64,000 nt of DNA from an uncultured Oscillospiraceae bacterium (GTDB taxonomy: Bacteria > Bacillota > Clostridia > Oscillospirales > Oscillospiraceae), in the NCBI GenBank assembly GCA_910585735.1, contig CAJUEU010000006.1, forward strand, positions 1 through 64,000, read 5' to 3'. The position numbers and the translations under genes are program-made. Every line of letters starts with the position of its first letter. Position 1 is the first letter of the stretch. Below the pieces are notes generated by a model. The model was not told the origin of the DNA. It ran no database searches and saw nothing but the letters and a program-made list of their open reading frames with translations. Positions 58,014-64,000 of this stretch are shown here, one piece after another.

Positions 58014-59765
58014 TTATACCAATCCCTGGGCCTGACACAGCCTGGCAAACGCTCCCTCCCGGGCGGTAAGCTCCTCCCAAGACCCCAGCTCGGAGATCCG
58101 GCTGCCCTCAATGACCGCAATGCGGTGGGCTGAGCGGACGGTAGAAAGCCGGTGGGCAATGATAAGGGTAGTGCGGCCCTGAGCCAGGGCGTCAAAGGCC
58201 GACTGGATGTGCTGCTCGGTGACGGTGTCCAGGGCGGAAGTGGCCTCGTCCAGAATAAGCACCGGCGGGTCCTTGAGAAAGACCCGCGCAATGGACACCC
58301 GCTGCTTCTGCCCTCCCGAGAGCATAACGCCCCGCTCTCCCACATAAGTCTGAAACCCATTGGGCATGGCCATCACGTCGTCGTACAGTTCGGCCCGGCG
58401 GGCCGCCTCTATGACCTCCGCCTCGGTACAGTCCGGCTTTCCATAGGCAATATTGTCATAAATCGTACCAGGAAAGAGAAATACGTCCTGCTGAACGATA
58501 CCCACGTTCCGGCGCAGGGATGCGAGGGTAAGGTCCCGCACGTCTCTGCCATCCAGCTTAATGCTCCCTTGGTCCACATCATAGAACCGGGGGATCAGCT
58601 GGCATAGCGTGGTCTTTCCGCCTCCTGAAGGGCCCACCACCGCCAGGGTCTCCCCCGCGAAAATGTGGAGGTCAATATTCTCCAGCACCTTGGGCTGGTC
58701 GGGGCCGTAGGAGAACGTAACATTCTCCAGGTCAATGGCCCCCGCCACATCTACAGCCTCCACCGCGTTAGGTGAATCCTGGATCTCAGGCTCCAGAGCC
58801 ATGAGCTCCACAAAGCGGGAAAAGCCCGCCATGCCCTGCATAAACTGCTCCACAAAGGCGGAGAGCTTGCGGATAGGGGTAACAAAGGTCGTGATGTAAA
58901 GGGAAAAGGTCACCAGCACAGTGTAATCCATCCGCCCTTCCATAATGAGCCAGCCGCCCATAGCAATGACGATGACCGACATGACCCCTACACACAGCTC
59001 CATCCCCGACTGGTAAATAGCCATGGCCTTATGGTGCTCCTGCCGGGCCCAGCGGAAATGATCGTTGGAGTTATTGAATTTTCGGTCCTCCTCCGCCTCA
59101 TTGGCAAAGGCCTGGGCGGTGCGTACCCCGGAGAGGGAGGATTCCGCCTCCCCGTTGATAACGGCCAGTTTGGCCTTCACCGAGATGGAAGCGTTGATCA
59201 TCCGCTTACGCTGGAAGATGGTAAATACCAGAAACACGGGCACCACGGCAAAAACCGCCAGGGCCAGCTCCCAGCGGATGGTGAGCATCAGAAAAAAGGC
59301 ACCAATGAGCGAGATAAAGGAAATAAACAGGTCCTCCGGCCCATGGTGGGCCAGCTCTCCGATCTCATGGAGGTCCCCGGTGAGCCGGCTCATAAGCTGT
59401 CCCGTGCGGTTCTTATCAAAAAAGGAAAAGGAAAGAGTCTGGAGGTGTTCAAAGAGGTCCCGGCGAATGTCGGCCTCCATGTTGACCCCCATGGTGTGGC
59501 CCCAATAAGTGACCACAAAGTGCATAACACTTTTAAAAATATACGCCAGAAACATAAGCCCCATCACCAGGAAAAAGACCTGATACTCTCCATTGGGCAG
59601 CATGGTTTTCATCGCTATATCCGAAATGTAGGGAAAAAGCAGATTGACCCCACAGATGGCCAGGGCGCAGAGCATATCCAGGCAAAAGAGCTTCCAATAG
59701 GGCCGGTAGTAGGAGATAAAAATGGACAGCTTACTTTGATTCTTAAAGTCACGTTTGGACGGCAT
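58014..59765 (-). CDS. ABC exporter, fused permease-ATPase
   Basis: 583 residues: six-helix transmembrane domain (about residues 20-310) and nucleotide-binding domain. Walker A GPSGGGKTT, Q-loop VGIVQQDVFLFPGTIY, signature [13 protein letters not shown], Walker B VLILDEATSALD, switch His (IAHRLSTV). It fits the lipid A/multidrug exporter type (MsbA/LmrA/YknV); the substrate is unknown. Probably works as a homodimer, since no partner gene is adjacent. ATG 59765 with AGAGAGGATTTGCC. Confidence 0.94.
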   Translation of the reverse strand: MPSKRDFKNQSKLSIFISYYRPYWKLFCLDMLCALAICGVNLLFPYISDIAMKTMLPNGEYQVFFLVMGLMFLAYIFKSVMHFVVTYWGHTMGVNMEADIRRDLFEHLQTLSFSFFDKNRTGQLMSRLTGDLHEIGELAHHGPEDLFISFISLIGAFFLMLTIRWELALAVFAVVPVFLVFTIFQRKRMINASISVKAKLAVINGEAESSLSGVRTAQAFANEAEEDRKFNNSNDHFRWARQEHHKAMAIYQSGMELCVGVMSVIVIAMGGWLIMEGRMDYTVLVTFSLYITTFVTPIRKLSAFVEQFMQGMAGFSRFVELMALEPEIQDSPNAVEAVDVAGAIDLENVTFSYGPDQPKVLENIDLHIFAGETLAVVGPSGGGKTTLCQLIPRFYDVDQGSIKLDGRDVRDLTLASLRRNVGIVQQDVFLFPGTIYDNIAYGKPDCTEAEVIEAARRAELYDDVMAMPNGFQTYVGERGVMLSGGQKQRVSIARVFLKDPPVLILDEATSALDTVTEQHIQSAFDALAQGRTTLIIAHRLSTVRSAHRIAVIEGSRISELGSWEELTAREGAFARLCQAQGLV

Positions 59766-59840
59766 GGCAAATCCTCTCTTTGCTCGAAATAGAACATCCC
59801 GGGGCTGGTCATGCCCCAAGCCTCAAGCCCTCCTGTTGGT

Positions 59841-60452
59841 TCAGTACCGACGGAGGACGGCCACCACCTTGCCCAGCAGGGCGCAGCCCTCCCCGTCGAT
59901 GGGCTCATAGTCCGGATTTTCAGGCAGGAGCCACAGGTGGCCGTGGTCCATGTGGTAGGTCTTCACCGTGGCCTCATCCTCAAAAAGGCCCACCACGATG
60001 TCCCCGTTGCGGAAGTTCTCCTGCCGGTGGATAATGACCAGGTCGCCAGGGAGAATGCCGGCCTCGAGCATGGACTCTCCCCGAACCCGGAGGGCAAAGT
60101 GCTCCCCGGAAAGACCGTCGGTATCGAACTTCAGATACTCCTCCACATTCTCCTCGGCCAGGATGGGGCTGCCCGCCGCCACGCTGCCCACCAGGGGCAC
60201 CCGGTCGGCCATGGGGTCCAGCTCCTCGGCCACCGCCTCGTGGGGCAGGGTGATGGCCCGGGTCTTGCCGTCGGCCTTTTGAATATAGCCCTCGGCCTCC
60301 AGCTTCTTCATATGGAAATGGACGGTGGAGGGGCTTTTCAGGTTGACGGCGGCGCTGATCTCCCGCACCGAGGGAGGATAGCCGTGTTCCTTGGTAAATT
60401 GTTGGATAAACGCGTAAATTTCTGCCTGCTTGGGTGTAAGGGGAGCAGCCAT
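59841..60452 (-). CDS. lexA: SOS repressor LexA
   Basis: 203 residues. Winged helix N-terminus (PPSVREISAAVNLKSPSTVH), self-cleavage site Ala93-Gly94 (VAAGSP), catalytic Ser127 (RGESM) and Lys164 (ATVK). ATG 60452 with AAGGAGGCGTTCTT. Its promoter carries a LexA box, so it is autoregulated. No recA in view. Confidence 0.96.
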   Translation of the reverse strand: MAAPLTPKQAEIYAFIQQFTKEHGYPPSVREISAAVNLKSPSTVHFHMKKLEAEGYIQKADGKTRAITLPHEAVAEELDPMADRVPLVGSVAAGSPILAEENVEEYLKFDTDGLSGEHFALRVRGESMLEAGILPGDLVIIHRQENFRNGDIVVGLFEDEATVKTYHMDHGHLWLLPENPDYEPIDGEGCALLGKVVAVLRRY

Positions 60453-60481
60453 AAGAACGCCTCCTTATTTTAAGTAATTGT

Positions 60482-60521
60482 ATCATATCATAAAATATAT
60501 CGCTTGTCAAACATACGTTCT
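60482..60521 (-). promoter_or_regulatory. lexA promoter with overlapping SOS box
   Basis: Minus strand TTGACA (60510-60505), 17 nt, TATGAT (60487-60482). The box CAAACATACGTTCT (60508-60521) matches 12 of 14 positions of the Firmicutes consensus CGAACRNRYGTTYG and overlaps the -35 by 3 nt. Confidence 0.82.
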
Positions 60522-60592
60522 AAAACTTTGTGATCCTATTAAAAACGGCCCGTTTTTGCGCCAAAAATCAAAAAACTTTGAAGGAAAAAAAC

Positions 60593-60869
60593 ATGCCCTA
60601 TCAAAAGGTATGAGCTGGACCTTTTTTACGAGGAGTTCGGCCGGGGAGAAGCCCTGCTGTTTCTCCACAGCCATTTCAGCCGGGGGCTGCTGGCCTTTTT
60701 GGCCCAGCTCCTTCCCTTTTTGGAACGGTACCGCTGCCTGTGTCCCGACTTCCGGGGCCATGGGCGGACCTCCTGCGAAACCCTGGACTGGAACTGCCGG
60801 ACCATCGCCGCGGACATGAAGGCCCGGATCCTGGAGTTCCTGACCGGGGTGGACGGGCAGGCCAGGTAA
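60593..60869 (+). pseudogene. Alpha/beta hydrolase N-terminal fragment, frameshifted
   Basis: ATG 60593 (GAAGGAAAAAAAC before it) reads MPYQK and then meets a stop; removing one G at about 60608 gives a continuous frame YELDLFYEEFG, then LLFLHSHFSRGLL and PDFRGHGRTSCETLD, the oxyanion and strand-4 segments of alpha/beta hydrolases. The frame ends at TAA 60869 after about 92 residues; the nucleophile elbow and the rest are missing. A frameshift plus a 3' truncation make a gene remnant. Confidence 0.6.
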
Positions 60870-60896
60870 GCTCCGCAGCGTTTTCCGCTCCGCCCC

Positions 60897-60956
60897 TTGA
60901 CAGGCGAAACAAATTGTGATAAAAATGAGACAAACAGGCGCGTTTGTCTCATTTTT
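60897..60956 (+). promoter_or_regulatory. Promoter and palindromic operator of the TetR gene
   Basis: TTGACA (60897-60902), 17 nt, TGA-TAAAAA (60920-60925). A perfect inverted repeat AAAAATGAGACAAAC-N6-GTTTGTCTCATTTTT (60921-60956) begins in the -10 and spans the start site. It is a good TetR-family operator; the T run after it could also let it act as a terminator for transcripts from upstream. Confidence 0.65.
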
Positions 60957-60973
60957 CATAGGAGGGATTCGGA

Positions 60974-61540
60974 ATGGAGACCAACCTGATGTTCGACAGT
61001 TCGGAGGAGCAGCGGCTTATGGAGGCCCTGGCCGCGGAGATGGAGACCCTGCCCATTGAGCGGGTGTCGGTGTCCGCCCTGCTGAAACGGGCGGGGGTGA
61101 GCCGGGCCACCTTTTACCGCTGGTACCGGGACAAGTATGACCTGCTCAACCAAAACTATCAGCTCCTGCTGGACAAGACCCTGTGCTCCATGGCCAAGGG
61201 CACCTCCTACAAGCAGGCCACCCTCCAGATCTACGAGACGCTGCAAAGTTCCCCCGTCTTTTACCGCAACGCCCTCACCACCCGGGGCCAGAATTCCCTC
61301 TACCAATACATTTACGACCGGGCCAGAGAAACCTTCGAGACCCTGATGGAGGGCCACGGGCTCAACATGGAGGACCCCTATTACAAAATGCTTCTTACCG
61401 GCTACCTCACCGGCACCATGGAGATCACCTGCCTATGGGCCAAAAACGGCATGAAGGAGTCCCCCGAGACTCTGTTCCGTATCTTTTTTCAGCTCATGCC
61501 CGAGGAATTCCGCACGTACATTTCCCTCTACCATATGTAA
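60974..61540 (+). CDS. TetR-family regulator (DhaS-like)
   Basis: 188 residues. Helix-turn-helix ERVSVSALLKRAGVSRATFY, then RWYRDKYDLLNQNY, followed by a ligand domain with TetR_C-type helices (ARETFETLMEGHG; LLTGYLTGTMEITCLWAKNG). The fourth region resembles DhaS/TetR_C_8 proteins. ATG 60974 with TAGGAGGGATTCGGA. Likely autorepressed, and may control the flavoprotein gene 136 nt downstream, though a terminator separates them. Confidence 0.88.
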   Translation: METNLMFDSSEEQRLMEALAAEMETLPIERVSVSALLKRAGVSRATFYRWYRDKYDLLNQNYQLLLDKTLCSMAKGTSYKQATLQIYETLQSSPVFYRNALTTRGQNSLYQYIYDRARETFETLMEGHGLNMEDPYYKMLLTGYLTGTMEITCLWAKNGMKESPETLFRIFFQLMPEEFRTYISLYHM

Positions 61541-61562
61541 GAGCAAAATGATTTTCATGAAA

Positions 61563-61602
61563 CACTTCCCTTTGATTGTTTCTTGTCAAAGGGAAGTTTT
61601 TT
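61563..61602 (+). terminator. Intrinsic terminator after the TetR gene
   Basis: ACTTCCCTTTGA / TCAAAGGGAAGT, 11-nt loop, TTTTT after it. Confidence 0.85.
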
Positions 61603-61676
61603 CGCTATGTTTATAATATCACAAGCGGCAAAGCCGCTATGGACCCCTACACAATAAAAATAAGGAGTGTCACAAC

Positions 61677-63239
61677 ATGGGAAGCAATCTGTCTCGTCGT
61701 GAATTTCTGAAGGGCTCGGCCGCCGGAGCCGCCGCTCTGGCCGCCGCCGGGCTGCTCAGCTCCTGCACCAGCAATGGTGGGGAGCAGGGCAAGCCCGAGA
61801 ACGTCAAATGGGACCGGGAGTATGATGTGGTAGTGGCCGGCGCAGGCGGCACCGGCGTTTGCGCCGCAGCTGCCGCCTGCGAGGGTGGAGCCAAGACCAT
61901 CATCTTTGAGAAGGCCGGCATCGTAGGCGGCACCACCAACCTGTCAGGCGGCGTCATGCAGGCCGCTGGCACCGATGTGCAGAAGGCTCACAGCAAGTTC
62001 CAGGACGACACCCCCGAGAAGCACGCCGCCGAGTGGTTGGCCGAGGGGGAGGGTATGCTGGACGAGGATCTGGTAAAGGACCTGGCCAATGGCGCCCCCG
62101 ACTGCATCAAGTGGCTGGCCGACTCCTGCGGCATCGAGTGGGTCAACGTGTACGGCCACTGCCATGTGCCCTATGTGGACGACTCCCTCATGGCCGACCG
62201 CATCCACGTATACAAGGACGGCGGCGCCTCGGGCTCCGGCGGCATCTATGTTCAGGCCGTGCTGAAGTACGCCCAGGGCAAGGGCGCCGAACTGGAAACC
62301 GAGACCGAGGTCACCGACCTTATCATGGTGGACGGCCGGGTAGCAGGCGTGGAGATCACCCAGAAGGGCCAGACCTACAAGGTCAAGGCCAATAAGGGCG
62401 TCATCCTGGCCACCGCCGGCATCGACAATAACATCCAGATGGCCAAGGAGCTCAACCCCCAGCAGTATTGGGTCAACACCGCTTACCCCGGCACCTGCCT
62501 CTGCGTCAAGACCGACACCGGCGACGGCATCCGCATGGGTATGAAGCTGGGCGCCGCCTTCGTCACCGGCGGCACCATCGACTTCTGTGGCAAGACCGGC
62601 GCCGCCACCGACAACCGCACCCCCATCTTCCCCGAGTTCATCGTCAACAAGGCGGGGGCCCGGTTCGTCTGTGAGGACGCCACCTATGCCTTCCATTACC
62701 GGGCCATTTTCCAGCAGGAGATGGCCACCGGCTCCCCCACCTACATGATCTTCGGCTCCAACGGCGGCAGCGTGGACGCCAAGGTGAACTCTACCGACGG
62801 CACCTCCTACGCCTGGGCCGGGGATGCCCTCCAGGCCGCCGTGGACTCCGGCGAGCTGGTAAAGGCCGACACCATGGAGGAGCTGGCCGCCAAGATCGGC
62901 GTAGATCCCCGGGGCCTCAGCCGCACCTTTGCCGCCTGGCAGGAGGATACCGAGAACGGCAACCCCGATCCCTTCGGCCGTATTGAGGGTCTGGCCCCCC
63001 TCACCGCCCCCTTCTACGCCTATCGGAACACCCCCTTCAACCTGGGCGCTCTGGGTGGACTGAAGATCAACCGCAAGTGCGAGGTCCTCACCGTGGAGGG
63101 TGAGGTCATCCCCGGCCTGTACGCCGCCGGCCTGAACGCAGGCGGCTGGGTGGGCCCCTACTATCCCGGCTCGGGTACCGCCGTCATGGGCACCTGCTAC
63201 TTCGGCCGTGTGGCCGGCGCTGCCGCCGCGGCCAACTGA
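61677..63239 (+). CDS. Tat-exported FAD-dependent reductase lipoprotein (fumarate/urocanate reductase-like)
   Basis: 520 residues. Twin-arginine signal SRREFLKG at residues 6-13, Ala-rich h-region and lipobox LLSSC with Cys30, so the folded flavoprotein is exported and lipid-anchored. FAD motif VVVAGAGGTGVCAAAAACEG, then IVGGTTNLSGGVMQAAGTDV, and C-terminal GGLKINRKCEVLTVEGEVIP, GLYAAGLNAGGWVGPYYPGS. This is the single-domain branch without N-terminal FMN-binding or heme domains, so a separate electron donor is needed. Substrate unknown (fumarate, urocanate, acrylate-like compounds). ATG 61677 with AAGGAGTGTCACAAC. Confidence 0.9.
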   Translation: MGSNLSRREFLKGSAAGAAALAAAGLLSSCTSNGGEQGKPENVKWDREYDVVVAGAGGTGVCAAAAACEGGAKTIIFEKAGIVGGTTNLSGGVMQAAGTDVQKAHSKFQDDTPEKHAAEWLAEGEGMLDEDLVKDLANGAPDCIKWLADSCGIEWVNVYGHCHVPYVDDSLMADRIHVYKDGGASGSGGIYVQAVLKYAQGKGAELETETEVTDLIMVDGRVAGVEITQKGQTYKVKANKGVILATAGIDNNIQMAKELNPQQYWVNTAYPGTCLCVKTDTGDGIRMGMKLGAAFVTGGTIDFCGKTGAATDNRTPIFPEFIVNKAGARFVCEDATYAFHYRAIFQQEMATGSPTYMIFGSNGGSVDAKVNSTDGTSYAWAGDALQAAVDSGELVKADTMEELAAKIGVDPRGLSRTFAAWQEDTENGNPDPFGRIEGLAPLTAPFYAYRNTPFNLGALGGLKINRKCEVLTVEGEVIPGLYAAGLNAGGWVGPYYPGSGTAVMGTCYFGRVAGAAAAAN

Positions 63240-63268
63240 TCCCAGCACAAGCAGAACCTTCCGTCTGA

Positions 63269-63302
63269 ACAGGGCGGGCCCGAAGGCCCGCCCTGTTTTT
63301 TG
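63269..63302 (+). terminator. Intrinsic terminator
   Basis: AACAGGGCGGGCC / GGCCCGCCCTGTT, 4-nt loop, TTTTT. Confidence 0.9.
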
Positions 63303-63357
63303 TGCCCGAGCCGAAATGCCCCCCAAAAAAGATGAAGGGAAATTTTTCTTTTCCCTC

Positions 63358-63386
63358 TTGACAAAAGACAATCTCGAGCATATACT
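63358..63386 (+). promoter_or_regulatory. Promoter of the MarR-ABC operon
   Basis: TTGACA (63358-63363), 17 nt, TATACT (63381-63386), strong match. Confidence 0.85.
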
Positions 63387-63388
63387 GT

Positions 63389-63430
63389 TAATACGCGAAC
63401 GATAATATGCGAACGGTAACATGCAAACAA
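63389..63430 (+). repeat. Three tandem 14-nt direct repeats at the MarR start site
   Basis: TAATACGCGAACGA (63389-63402), TAATATGCGAACGG (63403-63416) and TAACATGCAAACAA (63417-63430), core TAAYAYGCRAACNN. They begin right after the -10 and reach the ribosome site, where a repressor would block transcription. Confidence 0.75.
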
Positions 63431-63446
63431 TTGGAGGTGACACAAA

Positions 63447-63980
63447 ATGTACGACAAGACAGGCCCCAGCGTTCTGTTTCACAGCCTTCACCACGCTTTC
63501 AAGCGGCAGGTTGACGCTGAACAGAAGGCCCAGGGAGTTGAAGATCTGGGCGCTCCCATCATATTACTCACTCTCTATCATACAGACCGCAAGGGACAAA
63601 AGCTCTCCCAACGGGAACTGGCTCGGCGGCTTCGGCTTTCTCCCGCCACTGTGGCTGTCTCCCTCCGCTCCATGGAGAAGGGCGGCTATGTGTTGCGGGA
63701 GGTAGACGAGAAGGATCAGCGGAGGAACCTGGTATCCATTACGGAAAAGGGCAGACAAACCATGGAGCGCTGCAACCGGGCCTTTCGGGCGGCGGATAAA
63801 CGTCTGTTTGCCGACTTCACCCCTGAGGAAAAGCAACAGCTCACCGGCTTTTTTATTCGGATGCTGCGAAATTTAGGGGTCACCGACCCAGAGAAGGAAC
63901 ATCCCCCTTTTCCCCCGCCCCCAAATGCGGAAAAGGAAGACAGGTCAATTGAAGAGAAGGAGCGTGACAGCCAATGGTAA
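63447..63980 (+). CDS. MarR-family transcriptional regulator
   Basis: 177 residues. Winged helix QKLSQRELARRLRLSPATVA, wing LREVDEKDQRRNLVSITEKG; a Pro/charged C-terminal tail of about 30 residues extends the usual fold. ATG 63447 with TTGGAGGTGACACAAA. Its stop overlaps the start of the next gene. MarR genes ahead of ABC exporter pairs are common in Firmicutes and usually repress their own operon. Confidence 0.92.
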   Translation: MYDKTGPSVLFHSLHHAFKRQVDAEQKAQGVEDLGAPIILLTLYHTDRKGQKLSQRELARRLRLSPATVAVSLRSMEKGGYVLREVDEKDQRRNLVSITEKGRQTMERCNRAFRAADKRLFADFTPEEKQQLTGFFIRMLRNLGVTDPEKEHPPFPPPPNAEKEDRSIEEKERDSQW

Positions 63981-64000
63981 AAAAGCTGCTCTCTTATGTA
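63974..64000 (+). CDS. Start of a probable ABC exporter gene, cut by the window edge
   Basis: ATG 63974 begins MVKKLLSYV, 11 nt after AAGGAG and overlapping the MarR stop. Only nine codons are seen. The opening and the MarR context are typical of an ABC permease-ATPase; that identity is inference. Confidence 0.4.

Noticed and set aside
60541..60557. Short palindrome AAAAACGG-C-CCGTTTTT as a terminator
   Set aside because: One-base centre is too tight to fold as an RNA hairpin and no gene ends just before it on the plus strand.
63389..63430. Possible CRISPR-type repeat array
   Set aside because: Only three contiguous 14-nt repeats with no spacers; fits an operator.
61944..63494. 516-codon minus-strand frame over the Tat flavoprotein
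   Set aside because: Antisense shadow; Gly/Val/His repeats mirror the sense codons.
1..64000. tRNA, rRNA and riboswitch genes
   Set aside because: No cloverleaf with TTCGANTC arm, rRNA core sequence or recognisable aptamer was found by eye on either strand; a covariance-model scan would be the decisive test.

Overview
The window looks like chromosome of a GC-rich (about 60 % by eye), spore-forming, low-redox Firmicute, most probably a gut Oscillospiraceae of the Flavonifractor / Lawsonibacter / Intestinimonas type. This assignment is inference. It rests on spoIIID and a YtaF-like gene, a LexA box of the Firmicutes type, a minimal SufC-SufB pair, secreted proteins with SLH domains, strong AGGAGG ribosome sites with ATG/GTG/TTG starts, and many fumarate-reductase-like flavoproteins. 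No rRNA, tRNA, CRISPR array, phage or intact insertion sequence was seen. Most of the window is ordinary chromosome in short operons ended by good intrinsic terminators, with many easily read sigma-A promoters (TTGNNN-N17-TATAAT).

Layout: 1-9 kb holds an ABC-F ATPase (cut by the left edge), an SLH-transglutaminase protein, aspartase, an rRNA methyltransferase, cardiolipin synthase and a LytTR/DUF3021 regulator pair. 9.2-14.3 kb is a complete branched-chain amino acid ABC importer (livK-H-M-G-F, minus strand) with a near-consensus promoter, an operator-like repeat and a chain of hairpins after livK. 14.3-19 kb has an SDR reductase, the minimal SUF pair and an SLH-beta-lactamase-fold protein. 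19-25.7 kb is a mix of small genes (ribbon-helix-helix protein, ylmH, DUF896, an ECF sigma factor with its probable anti-sigma factor, ychF).

25.7-30.4 kb is the accessory part. It is AT-rich and contains small membrane and hypothetical proteins, a broken spoIIID/SLH chimera, a secreted protein of unknown family, two paralogous membrane-anchored proteins sharing a 59-nt identical block, an orphan C-terminal coding fragment and hairpin repeats. It looks like a site of repeated insertion and rearrangement.

30.4-48.9 kb returns to core functions: femX-alr (cell wall), a membrane-anchored amidase behind spoIIID with an unusual hairpin over its ribosome site, YifB/ComM ATPase, 6-phospho-beta-glucosidase, DEAD helicase, Cu/Zn superoxide dismutase, two MATE exporters, a polar amino acid ABC importer, an HD protein, a YtaF-like protein, and divergent thiI and queH.

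49-55.6 kb is a five-gene redox/catabolic operon (OYE-type flavin reductase, SDR, FAD reductase, 2-hydroxyacid dehydrogenase, TIM-barrel isomerase) opposite an AraC regulator. 55.7-64 kb has a HAD phosphatase, lspA-rluD-type genes, an ABC exporter, lexA with its SOS box, an alpha/beta-hydrolase pseudogene, a TetR regulator with a large palindrome, a Tat-exported flavoprotein lipoprotein, and a MarR regulator with three 14-nt direct repeats ahead of an ABC exporter gene cut by the right edge.
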